Assembly: GCA_964569055.1 (NCBI GenBank)
Contig: CAZMSZ010000042.1
Location: 1-31,230 of the forward strand
Reading direction: 5' to 3'
DNA: 31,230 nt
Source of the DNA: JAWLGW01 sp964569055
GTDB taxonomy: Bacteria > Planctomycetota > J058
Every line of letters begins with the position of its first letter. Position 1 is the stretch's first letter. A program made the position numbers and the translations under genes. Below are positions 15,007-22,637 of this stretch, in pieces. The notes beneath the pieces were generated by a model, which did no database searches, was not told the origin of the DNA, and saw only the letters and a list, made by a program, of their open reading frames with translations.

Positions 15007-16740
15007 ATGAACCGCACCAGCAAGCTCCTCGTCACAGGCGCGCTCCTCATCCTGGGGGCGGCCAGCTACGGCGCCTACGTGTTCGCGCTCAGGGCCGGGC
15101 CGGACGAGGGAGCCCTCGCCCGCTCCTGTCCGCACATGCTGACCCCCGCGGCGTGCCCGTTCTGCACCCCGGCCCGCCTCGAGACCGAGGGCTGGTGCGC
15201 CGCGCACGGGGTCCCCGAGGCCGTGTGCACCCGCTGCCATGCGGAGCTGATCGCCGCGTTCCAGGCGCAGGGCGACTGGTGCGCGGAGCACGCGCTGCCC
15301 GAGTCGCAGTGCGTGGCCTGCGACCCGGCGCGGGCCGCGTCCCCGCCGACGGCCCCCGCGGCGGGGCCCACCTGCAAGCACGGCGCGGCGCGCGAGGTGT
15401 GCTTCGTGTGCGACCCCACGCTGGTGGAGCGGCGCGGGCAGTGCGCCGAGCACGGCGTCCCCGAGGCGCTGTGCACGCGCTGCGATCCGGCGGTGATCCC
15501 GGTGTTCCAGGCCACCTACGACTGGTGCGCCGAGCACGGCCTCCCCGAGACCCAGTGCGTCCTCTGCAACCCGCGGGCGGCGGCCGCCCCGCCGCCGCCG
15601 CCCGCGCCGCTCTCGCCGGCGGAGCGCCGGCGCGCGGCGCCGACCGCGGGCTGCCGCCTCCACCAGCAGCGGATCCGGCTCGCCTCGGGGCGCGTGGCCG
15701 AGGAGGTGGGGATCGAGACCGTGGCGGCCTCGCGCGGGCCCCTACGCGAGCGGGTCGCCGTCACCGCCGAGGTCGTCTACGCCGCCGATCAGCACGCCGA
15801 GCTCTCCCCGCGGGCCGCCGGGACGCTGGCCGAGCTCCAGGTCGGGTTGGGCGACCCGGTCGAGGCGGGCGCGGTGCTCGCCTGGATCGACGCGCCCGAG
15901 CTCGGCGCCGCGCGCGCGGCCCTGGTGAACGCCGCGAGGCTGCTCGAGGCCGCGGGGCGGACCCACGCGCGCGAGCTCGAGCTCGTGGCCCAGGGCGTCG
16001 GCACGCAGCGGGCCGTGATCGAGGCCGACACGCGCCGGGTGCAGGCCGCGGCGGCCCTGCTCGAGGCGGAGCAGCGGCTGCGCGCCCTCGGCCTCGCGCC
16101 CGAGGAGATCGAGGCCGCCCGCGCCGCCCCGGCCGGGCCAGCCCGCCTCGCCCTGCGCGCCCCCTTCGCGGGGGTGGTGACGGCCCTCGACGCCGCGCCC
16201 GGCGAGGCCGTCGCGCCCGGCCGGCCGCTGCTGACCGTCGCGGACACCCGCACCCTGTGGGCGCTGCTCGACGTCCCCGAGGGCGCGATCGCCCGCGTGG
16301 CGCTGGAGCAGCCGGTCGTGGTCTCGCTCGCCGCGCTCCCGGGCGAGCGGTTCACGGGCCGGATCTCCTGGATCTCGAGCGCGATCGACCGACGCACGCG
16401 CACGCTCGAGGCGCGCGCCGAGCTGGCCAATCCGCAGGGCCGGCTCCGCGCCAACATGTTCGGGGCGGCCGACGTGCTCCTCAGCGACCGCCGCGACGCG
16501 CTCCTGGTGCCGGCGGCGGCGGTGCAGTGGGAGGGCTGCTGCCACGTCGTGTTCCTCCCCTCGGGCGAGGGCGCGTACCTGCCGCGCAAGGTCCAGCTCG
16601 GCGGCGCCGCCGGCGCGCACGTCGAGGTGCTCACGGGGCTCGACGAGGGGGACCACGTCGTGACCACCGGCGCCTTCCTGCTCAAGACCGAGCTCCTCGC
16701 CGGGAGCATCGGCGCCGGCTGCTGCGAGCCGGTGGAGTGA
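15007..16740 (+). CDS. RND periplasmic adaptor with six N-terminal Cys/His repeats (pump 2)
   Basis: A 577-residue protein. An N-terminal anchor or signal (KLLVTGALLILGAASYGAYVF) is followed by a Cys-rich region (C41 to C187) and then a normal adaptor (lipoyl, hairpin, beta-barrel; about 210-577). The Cys region contains six repeats of the type C-x2-H-G-x-P-E-x2-C-x2-C-(D/N)-P, arranged as two copies of a three-repeat block: a shorter C-x-H unit (CPHM, CKHG), a GVPExxCTRC unit, and a (W)CAEHxLPExQC unit. Extra Cys pairs occur late (WEGCCHV and the C-terminal GAGCCEPVE). The adaptor joins RND pump 2 to an outer-membrane channel; the repeats look like soft-metal binding sites. ATG 15007 follows a weak GAGGG. 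Its stop overlaps the next GTG. Confidence 0.9.
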   Translation: MNRTSKLLVTGALLILGAASYGAYVFALRAGPDEGALARSCPHMLTPAACPFCTPARLETEGWCAAHGVPEAVCTRCHAELIAAFQAQGDWCAEHALPESQCVACDPARAASPPTAPAAGPTCKHGAAREVCFVCDPTLVERRGQCAEHGVPEALCTRCDPAVIPVFQATYDWCAEHGLPETQCVLCNPRAAAAPPPPPAPLSPAERRRAAPTAGCRLHQQRIRLASGRVAEEVGIETVAASRGPLRERVAVTAEVVYAADQHAELSPRAAGTLAELQVGLGDPVEAGAVLAWIDAPELGAARAALVNAARLLEAAGRTHARELELVAQGVGTQRAVIEADTRRVQAAAALLEAEQRLRALGLAPEEIEAARAAPAGPARLALRAPFAGVVTALDAAPGEAVAPGRPLLTVADTRTLWALLDVPEGAIARVALEQPVVVSLAALPGERFTGRISWISSAIDRRTRTLEARAELANPQGRLRANMFGAADVLLSDRRDALLVPAAAVQWEGCCHVVFLPSGEGAYLPRKVQLGGAAGAHVEVLTGLDEGDHVVTTGAFLLKTELLAGSIGAGCCEPVE

Positions 16741-19700
16741 GGGCGCCCGCTCCGAGCGAGCGCCGCGGCCCGCTCGAGGCGCTGATCGAGCTGTGCCTCG
16801 CGCACCGGGCGGTGGTGCTCGTCGCCGCCGCCCTGCTGGTGCTCCTCGGGCTGGACGCGCTCCGCCGGCTGCCGCTCGACGCCTTCCCCGACACCACTCC
16901 GGTGCAGGTGACCGTCAACACGGTCGCGCCGACGTTCGCGCCGCTCGAGGTGGAGCGCCAGCTCACGATCCCGGTGGAGACCGTGCTCAGCGGGCTGCCG
17001 GGGCTGCGGGAGGCCCGCTCGGTCTCCAAGTTCGGGTTCTCGCAGGTCACGCTGGTGTTCGCCGACGAGCTCGACGTCTACCAGGCGCGGCAGGCGGTCG
17101 CCGAGCGGCTCGGCGCGGCCGAGCTGCCCGACGGGGTGGCGCGACCGACGCTCGGCCCGGTGTCGACCGGGCTCGGCGAGGTGTTCCACTACCTCGTCAC
17201 GGGCGAGGGCGAGAGCCTCACCGACCTGCGCACGGTGCACGACTACCAGGTGCGGCCGGCGCTGGCCGCGGTGCCCGGGGTGGCGGAGGTCAACGCCTGG
17301 GGCGGCGCGGAGCGCCAGCTCCACGTGATCGTCGACCCGGAGCAGCTGCTCGCCCGCGACCTGACCGTGGACGACGTGGTGGCGGCGGTCCGCGCCAACA
17401 ACCTGAGCGCGGCCGGCGGCGTGATCGCGCGCGGCGGCGAGGCGACCTTGGTGCAGGGCCTCGCGCTGGTGGACGACGTGGCGGACGTGGCGGCGATCGT
17501 GGTCGCCGCCCGCGACGGGGTGCCGATCCTGGTGGGGGACGTGGCGCGCGTCGAGGAGGGGCACGAGGTCCGTCGAGGGGCGGTCACCGCCGACGGCCAA
17601 GGGGAGGTGGTCCTCGGGCTCGGGTTCATGCTCATGGGCGAGAACAGCCGGCAGGTCACGGTCCGGCTGGCCGAGCGGCTGGCGGAGGTGGCGAAGACCC
17701 TGCCCGAGGGCGTGGCGGTCGAGCCGGTCTACAGCCGCGCCAGCCTGGTCGAGCGCGTGCTCGAGACCGTACGGCGCAACCTGCTCGAGGGCGCGCTGCT
17801 GGTGATCGCGGTGCTGTTCGCGCTGCTCGGCAGCCTGCGCGCCGGGCTGATCGTGGCGCTCGCGATCCCGCTCTCGCTGCTGTTCGCGTTCGACGCCATG
17901 GTGCGCTTCGGGATCGCGGGCAGCCTGATGAGCCTGGGCGCGATCGACTTCGGGCTGGTGGTCGACAGCTCGGTGATCATGGTGGAGAACGCCGCCCGCC
18001 GCCTGGGCGAGGACGCCTCCGCCCGGAGCGTGCGCGAGGTCGTGCGCGACGCCGCGCTCGAGGTGCGCCGTCCGACCCTGTTCGGCGAGCTGATCATCAT
18101 CGTCGTCTACCTGCCGATCCTCACGCTGGAGGGGGTCGAGGGGAAGCTGTTCCGGCCGATGGCGCTGACCGTGATCTTCGCGCTGCTCGGCTCCATGGTC
18201 CTGTCGGTCACCTTGATGCCGGTGCTGGCGAGCCTGGTGCTGCGCCGCACGGCCAGCGGGGGGCACCGGGACAACGCCCTGGTCCGGGCGCTGAAGGCCG
18301 CGTATCGGCCCGTCCTGGACCGCGCGCTGCGCCGGCCCGCGCTGGTCCTGCTCGTCGCGCTGAGCGTGCTGGTGACGGGCGGCTCGGTGGCCAGCCGGCT
18401 CGGCGCCGAGTTCGTCCCGCGGCTGCGCGAGGGCGCGCTCGTGATCAACACCGTGCGGCTGGCGAGCGTGTCGCTCGAGGAGAGCGTGCGCTACGGCACC
18501 CGGATCGAGCAGGTCGTGCTGCAGGCGTTCCCCGACGAGGTCGAGCGGGTGTGGACCCGCACGGGCACGGCCGAGGTCGCGACCGACCCCATGGGCCTCG
18601 AGCTGTCGGACGTGTTCGTCACGCTGACGCCGCGCGAGCGCTGGCGGCGCGCCACCACCCAGGACGAGCTGGTCGCCGCCATGAGCGCGGTGGTCGGCGA
18701 GCTGCCGGGCATGCGCGCGATCTTCACCCAGCCGATCGAGATGCGCGTCAACGAGATGGTCGCCGGCGTCCGGGGCGACCTCGGGATCAAGCTGTACGGG
18801 GACGACCTCGAGGTGCTCACCGAGAAGGCGCTCGAGGTGCAGCGGGTCGTCGAGGCGGTGCCCGGCGCGGCGGACGTCTCGGCCGAGCAGGTCACGGGCC
18901 TCCCCGTGCTCCAGGTCACGGTGGACCGGGCGGCCCTGGCCCGCCACGGCGTGGCGGCCGCCGAGGTGCTCGAGGCGGTCGCCATGGTCGGGAGCCGACC
19001 GATCGGCCAGGTGATCGACGGGCCCCGCCGGTTCGACCTCGCCGTGCGCCTCGACGATCGCTTCCGCACCGACCCCGAGGCGCTCGGCGCCCTGCTCCTG
19101 ACGACCCCCGCCGGCCAGCGCGTGCCCCTCAGCGCCCTCGCCAGCCTGGAGCTCGTCGAGAGCCCGTCCACGATCCAGCGCGAGTGGGGCAAGCGGCGGA
19201 TCGTCGTCCAGGCGAACGCGCGCGGGCGCGACCTCGCGGGCTTCGTGGCCGACGTCCGCCGCGCGCTCGCGGCGCAGGTCACGCTGCCGCCCGGCTACCG
19301 CCTCGCGTTCGGCGGGCAGTTCGAGCACCTCGAGCGCGCGCGCGCCCGGCTGCTGGTCGTGGTGCCCATGGCGCTCTTGCTGGTGCTGACGCTCCTCTAC
19401 GTGACGTACGGCCGCCTGCTCGACGCGCTGCGCGTGTTCACCGGGGTGCCGTTCGCCGCCGTGGGCGGCGTGCTGGCGCTGTGGGCCCGCGGCCTGCCGT
19501 TCAGCATCTCGGCCGCGGTCGGGTTCGTGGCGCTGTCGGGGGTGGCCGTGCTCGGCGACATGGTCCTGGTCTCGACGATCCGCCAGCTCGAGGCGCGCGG
19601 CCTGTCCACGCTGGAGGCGATCCGCCGCGCGGCCGAGACCCGCCTGCGCCCCGTGCTCATGACGGGCCTGGTGGCGGCCCTCGGGTTCGTGCCCATGGCG

Positions 19701-19880
19701 CTCAACACCGGGGTCGGCGCCGAGGTACAACGCCCGCTCGCCACCGTGGTGATCGGCGGCGTCGCCTCGTCCACGCTGCTCACGCTCGTCGTGCTGCCCG
19801 TCCTGTACGCCGTGCTGCGTCCCCGCGAGGGGACGTCCGCCGGCGCACCGTCCCCGTCCACCGAGGAGCCCTCGTCATGA
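16737..19880 (+). CDS. Heavy-metal efflux RND transporter, CzcA-like (pump 2)
   Basis: A 1047-residue RND pump. After a short leader it begins LIELCLAHRAVVLVAAALLV (TM1) and LPLDAFPDTTPVQVTVN, and has the TM4 motif DFGLVVDSSVIMVEN with D404, D410 and E417, the same relay acids as in pump 1. It is clearly homologous to pump 1 but strongly diverged (for example GENSRQVTVRLAERL and GVAVLGDMVLVSTI), so it is not a recent duplicate. GTG 16737 overlaps the adaptor stop by 4 nt, and its own stop overlaps the ATG of the lipoprotein (ATGA), so the three products are translationally coupled. The Cys-rich partners suggest a softer metal than for pump 1; this is inference. Confidence 0.94.
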   Translation: MRAPAPSERRGPLEALIELCLAHRAVVLVAAALLVLLGLDALRRLPLDAFPDTTPVQVTVNTVAPTFAPLEVERQLTIPVETVLSGLPGLREARSVSKFGFSQVTLVFADELDVYQARQAVAERLGAAELPDGVARPTLGPVSTGLGEVFHYLVTGEGESLTDLRTVHDYQVRPALAAVPGVAEVNAWGGAERQLHVIVDPEQLLARDLTVDDVVAAVRANNLSAAGGVIARGGEATLVQGLALVDDVADVAAIVVAARDGVPILVGDVARVEEGHEVRRGAVTADGQGEVVLGLGFMLMGENSRQVTVRLAERLAEVAKTLPEGVAVEPVYSRASLVERVLETVRRNLLEGALLVIAVLFALLGSLRAGLIVALAIPLSLLFAFDAMVRFGIAGSLMSLGAIDFGLVVDSSVIMVENAARRLGEDASARSVREVVRDAALEVRRPTLFGELIIIVVYLPILTLEGVEGKLFRPMALTVIFALLGSMVLSVTLMPVLASLVLRRTASGGHRDNALVRALKAAYRPVLDRALRRPALVLLVALSVLVTGGSVASRLGAEFVPRLREGALVINTVRLASVSLEESVRYGTRIEQVVLQAFPDEVERVWTRTGTAEVATDPMGLELSDVFVTLTPRERWRRATTQDELVAAMSAVVGELPGMRAIFTQPIEMRVNEMVAGVRGDLGIKLYGDDLEVLTEKALEVQRVVEAVPGAADVSAEQVTGLPVLQVTVDRAALARHGVAAAEVLEAVAMVGSRPIGQVIDGPRRFDLAVRLDDRFRTDPEALGALLLTTPAGQRVPLSALASLELVESPSTIQREWGKRRIVVQANARGRDLAGFVADVRRALAAQVTLPPGYRLAFGGQFEHLERARARLLVVVPMALLLVLTLLYVTYGRLLDALRVFTGVPFAAVGGVLALWARGLPFSISAAVGFVALSGVAVLGDMVLVSTIRQLEARGLSTLEAIRRAAETRLRPVLMTGLVAALGFVPMALNTGVGAEVQRPLATVVIGGVASSTLLTLVVLPVLYAVLRPREGTSAGAPSPSTEEPSS

Positions 19881-20242
19881 TCCGCGCGCCGCTCGTCCCC
19901 ACGCTGACCCTCGCCTGGGCCCTGCTCCTGACGGGGTGCCCGCCCGAGAGCCCTGGCGCCCGGCCCACGGCTCCCGCCGCCGACGCGAAGGCGGCCGCGG
20001 ACCCGACCGCCGCGCCCGAGGGCGGCGACCACGGCGTGGGCCCGAACGCCTGGTGCGGCGAGCACGGCGTGCCCGAGGCCGTGTGCACGCGCTGCGACGA
20101 GTCGCTGATCGCGAGCTTCAAGGCGAAGAAGGACTGGTGCGCCGAGCACGGCCTGCCCGAGTCGCAGTGCATCCCCTGCAACCCGGAGGTCGAGGCGAAG
20201 TGGCAGGCGCTGGCGCCGAAGGGCAGCCCCGGCGGAGAGTAG
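19877..20242 (+). CDS. Lipoprotein with two Cys/His repeats matching the pump 2 adaptor
   Basis: A 121-residue lipoprotein: signal MIRAPLVPTLTLAWALLL with lipobox LLTGC (C21), an Ala/Pro linker, then two repeats. The first, WCGEHGVPEAVCTRC, corresponds to the second unit of the adaptor's block; the second, WCAEHGLPESQCIPCNP, corresponds to the third unit. It is therefore two-thirds of the adaptor block on a separate lipid anchor. It may be a metal-binding chaperone that hands metal to the pump. GAGGAG lies 8 nt before the ATG, which overlaps the pump stop. The plus-strand run ends here, facing a minus-strand ORF 1 nt away. Confidence 0.85.
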   Translation: MIRAPLVPTLTLAWALLLTGCPPESPGARPTAPAADAKAAADPTAAPEGGDHGVGPNAWCGEHGVPEAVCTRCDESLIASFKAKKDWCAEHGLPESQCIPCNPEVEAKWQALAPKGSPGGE

Positions 20243-20243
20243 C

Positions 20244-20609
20244 TCAGGCCGCGCGGCGCGCCGCCGCCGTCGGGAACGCGATCCGCTCGCCGCGCCCGCG
20301 CGGCGCGCGGGCGGCCAGGCGGGCGCACAGCTCGGGCAGGGCCGCGCGCGCGTCGACCAGGGCGGGCAGGCGGGCGTGCACCCCCGCCGCGAGCAGCGCG
20401 TCCAGGCGCGCGCGCGTCAGCGCGCCCCACACGAACACCGCGCCCGTCTCCGGATCGAGGCGGGCGGGCGCCTCGCCCGCGGCGATCCGCGCGATCCAGC
20501 GCGCCCGGGCGCCGCGGTCGCGCGCGACCTCGTCCAGCGGGACCCAGCCCGTCGCCGTGGGCGCCGCCTGGGCGCTCGTCGTCCTCGCGCTCGGCCTCCG
20601 CCAGCCCAA
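20244..20609 (-). CDS. Small hypothetical protein (uncertain)
   Basis: A 121-residue reading frame starting at TTG, rich in Ala, Arg and Leu. The segment WVPLDEVARDRGARARWIARIAAGEAPARLDPETGAVFVWG looks like genuine coding sequence with a possible helix-turn-helix or excisionase-like shape, but I do not recognise a family. It lies 84 nt downstream of the STAS gene on the same strand and may be the last member of that transcript. The weak start and composition leave open that it is spurious. Confidence 0.4.
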   Translation of the reverse strand: MGWRRPSARTTSAQAAPTATGWVPLDEVARDRGARARWIARIAAGEAPARLDPETGAVFVWGALTRARLDALLAAGVHARLPALVDARAALPELCARLAARAPRGRGERIAFPTAAARRAA

Positions 20610-20693
20610 CCTCGCCCCCCTTCTCGCGCGCTCGGCGCGCGCTCGGCACCCGCGCGCGTTATCGGCCCAAAGCGCACCCGAGCTGAAGGGCGC

Positions 20694-21038
20694 TCAACCC
20701 GGATAGCCCTGCTCGGGCTCGCGCTCGCCGACGAGGCGCACCCGCCCGTCGCGCAGCAGGCCCGCCTTGTAGAGCGTGTGGGCGAGCATCTGGGGCGCGC
20801 GGCGCAGCTCGACCCGCGCCGCGGCCGCGGCCAGGAGGCGCACGAGGTCGACCAGCGCCGCGATCGCCGCGCCGCCTTCGGGCTCGAGCTCGCCCAGCTC
20901 GAGCTCGACGCGCTCGAGCTCGCCGAGCGCCTCCGCCGGCGGCCAGCCCGCGAGGGCGTCCGCGCCGCGCAGCTCGCCCGAGAGGGTCAGGCGCAAGCAC
21001 GCGCCCTCCCGCGCGGCCGAGCGTTCGGGCGCGCCCAC
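20694..21038 (-). CDS. STAS-domain (anti-sigma-antagonist-like) protein
   Basis: A 114-residue protein. It has the STAS alternation: strand LRLTLSGELRGADALAG, an ELERVELELGELEPEGGAAI strand-helix segment, then ARVELRRAPQMLAHTLYKAG and GRVRLVGE. Short STAS proteins act in partner-switching or as scaffolds for signalling. The usual phosphorylated Ser/Thr (D-S/T-S motif) is not evident; the equivalent loop reads EPEGGAA, so it may not be a phospho-switch. GTG 21038 begins 2 nt after the stop of the histidine kinase, so the two are very probably co-translated and work together. Confidence 0.7.
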   Translation of the reverse strand: MGAPERSAAREGACLRLTLSGELRGADALAGWPPAEALGELERVELELGELEPEGGAAIAALVDLVRLLAAAAARVELRRAPQMLAHTLYKAGLLRDGRVRLVGEREPEQGYPG

Positions 21039-21040
21039 GT

Positions 21041-22057
21041 TCAGGCCAGCGGCAGGCGCAGCACCAGGAGCGCCCCGTCGCCGGTCGCCTCGAGCGTGGC
21101 GTCGCCTCCGAGGGCGCGCAGCCGCTCGCGCGCGATCGTCAGCCCGAGCCCCGCCCGGTCGGGGCGGGTCCCGTAGAACGGCTCGAAGGCGCGGGCCGCG
21201 TCCTCGGGCCGCAGCCCGCCGCCGTCCTGCACCGCGAGCCGCACGTGCTCGGCCTCGAGCGTGGCGCGGATCGTGAGCCGCTTGCCCGGCTCCGGGGCCG
21301 GCCAGCGCTCCACGAGCGCCTCGAGGGCGTTCTGCAGGCCGGCCAGGAACGAGGTTGGGATCGCGCTCCCGTGCCCGCGCACCAGCGGGAGGTCCTCGGG
21401 AACGTCGACCTCGAGCCGCACGAACGCCTCGCGGAGCTGGCGGCGCACGATCGAGAGGCAGGCGCGCGCCACGACCGCGACCTCGATCGTGTGCGGCTCG
21501 CCGCTCTCGCTGCGGGCGCCCACCTGCGCCAGCGCGCGCGTGACCTCGAGTACCCGGCGCCCCTCGGCCTGCGCGCCCAGCAGCGCCTCGCGCAGGCGCG
21601 GGTCGTCGCCGCCGATCCGCTCGCCGAGCTGGAGGTAGTTGAGGACGCTCGAGAGCGGGTTGTTCACCTCGTGGGCCAGGCCGCCGGCGAGCTTGGCCAG
21701 CGCCTCGCACTCCCGCCCGCGCTCGGCGCGGACCTCGGCGGCTCGCGCGGCGCTGCGCTCGATCAGGGCGCCGCGCTGGCGGAGCGCGCCGTCGGGGCCC
21801 AGCTCGCCGCGCGCCACGTCCGAGAGCCACACCACCCGCGCTCCGGCGCGGGCGCGGTACTCGAGCACGCGGGTCCCGCCCGCCTCGAGCGGCGCCGCGC
21901 GGCGCGCCGCGACCGAGCGCTGGTCGGGCGGCCAGACCAGGTCGTCCCACTGGGCAGGCGTGGCCTCCCCGGTCAGCGCCGAGAGGCCCTCGAGCCGCAG
22001 GAGCTGGCCGCCTGCGTCCGCCTCGTAGCGCGCGACGGGGAGGACGGGCGAGCTCAC
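21041..22057 (-). CDS. PAS-domain sensor histidine kinase (orphan)
   Basis: A 338-residue soluble kinase. Residues about 8-100 resemble a PAS domain (GLSALTGEATPAQWDDLVWP). The HisKA box is AGGLAHEVNNPLSSVLNYLQ with the phospho-acceptor H129, followed by an HATPase domain with an N-box (LQNALEALVERW), a G1 box (QDGGGL) and a G2 box (GLGLTIARERLRALGG). It has no transmembrane segment, so it senses an internal cue or a partner. No response regulator is in the window. GTG 22057 overlaps the upstream stop (GTGA). It lies at the distal end of the minus-strand unit that starts with the calpain-like protease. Confidence 0.9.
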   Translation of the reverse strand: MSSPVLPVARYEADAGGQLLRLEGLSALTGEATPAQWDDLVWPPDQRSVAARRAAPLEAGGTRVLEYRARAGARVVWLSDVARGELGPDGALRQRGALIERSAARAAEVRAERGRECEALAKLAGGLAHEVNNPLSSVLNYLQLGERIGGDDPRLREALLGAQAEGRRVLEVTRALAQVGARSESGEPHTIEVAVVARACLSIVRRQLREAFVRLEVDVPEDLPLVRGHGSAIPTSFLAGLQNALEALVERWPAPEPGKRLTIRATLEAEHVRLAVQDGGGLRPEDAARAFEPFYGTRPDRAGLGLTIARERLRALGGDATLEATGDGALLVLRLPLA

Positions 22058-22626
22058 TCGGGCGACGGCGGCGGGGGCGGGTTGAACCCGGGCGGCGGCG
22101 GGGGCGGCGCGCCGAGCTGCCCGGGCGTGAACGGGGAGGGCGGCCCCCCGGCGAGCTGCCGGGCCGGGCACACGTGCCAGTGATCGGGGCGCTCGGTCGG
22201 TGTGAGCCGCAACAGACAGCTCAGGCAGCGGTCGCCCGCGTCGGGCGGGAGCAGGCTCTGGGTCGCCGCGGCGCACTCGGCGCGCTCGAACCGCGGCGCG
22301 CCGATCACGTCCCACACGTCCGCCAGGTAGTCGAGCAGCGCGCGCCGCCACGTGAGGGCGGCCACCGCCGACTCGGGGCTGGGGTCCGCGACCGCCGCCC
22401 GCGGGAACGGGCGGAGGCCGGAGGGGCGGTCGCCGCGCTGCTCGAGCAGGCCGAGCAGCATGGCGCGCAGCGCGGGCGACAGCGTGGCCGGCTCGGAGCG
22501 CAGCCAGTCGCCGAGCTCGATGCTCCACGTCCCGACGGCGTGCAGGAACGTCACGGCCCCGGCCGGGTCGGCCAGGCTCCACACGCTCTCGGGCGGGGCG
22601 GGAAACGGCGGGGGCGGCGCGGACAT
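22054..22626 (-). CDS. Unknown protein with Cys cluster and Pro-rich tail
   Basis: A 190-residue protein I do not recognise. The N-terminal two-thirds are helical (SVWSLADPAGAVTFLHAVG, WRRALLDYLADVWDVIGAP). It contains a possible metal site in AECAAATQSLLPP, GDRCLSCLLRL and HWHVCPAR (four Cys plus His), then ends in a low-complexity tail of long proline runs. There is no signal peptide. GAGGG lies 6 nt before the ATG, 11 nt after the preceding gene. Its position between the lyase-like protein and the kinase suggests an accessory or sensing role, but this is only contextual. Confidence 0.7.
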   Translation of the reverse strand: MSAPPPPFPAPPESVWSLADPAGAVTFLHAVGTWSIELGDWLRSEPATLSPALRAMLLGLLEQRGDRPSGLRPFPRAAVADPSPESAVAALTWRRALLDYLADVWDVIGAPRFERAECAAATQSLLPPDAGDRCLSCLLRLTPTERPDHWHVCPARQLAGGPPSPFTPGQLGAPPPPPPGFNPPPPPSPE

Positions 22627-22637
22627 TTACGCCCTCG

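Noticed and set aside
12774..16736. Upstream extension of the pump 2 reading frame (2368 codons in all)
   Set aside because: The upstream portion overlaps pump 1 and the adaptor in another frame and is low-complexity; the real gene starts at GTG 16737.
15789..19730. 1313-codon minus-strand reading frame
   Set aside because: Antisense shadow of the adaptor and pump 2; composition dominated by Arg, His, Asp and Gln with no domain.
14468..20242. Recent duplication of pump 1 to give pump 2
   Set aside because: The two RND proteins share motifs but differ widely outside them, and their adaptors differ in architecture; an old divergence or separate acquisition fits better.
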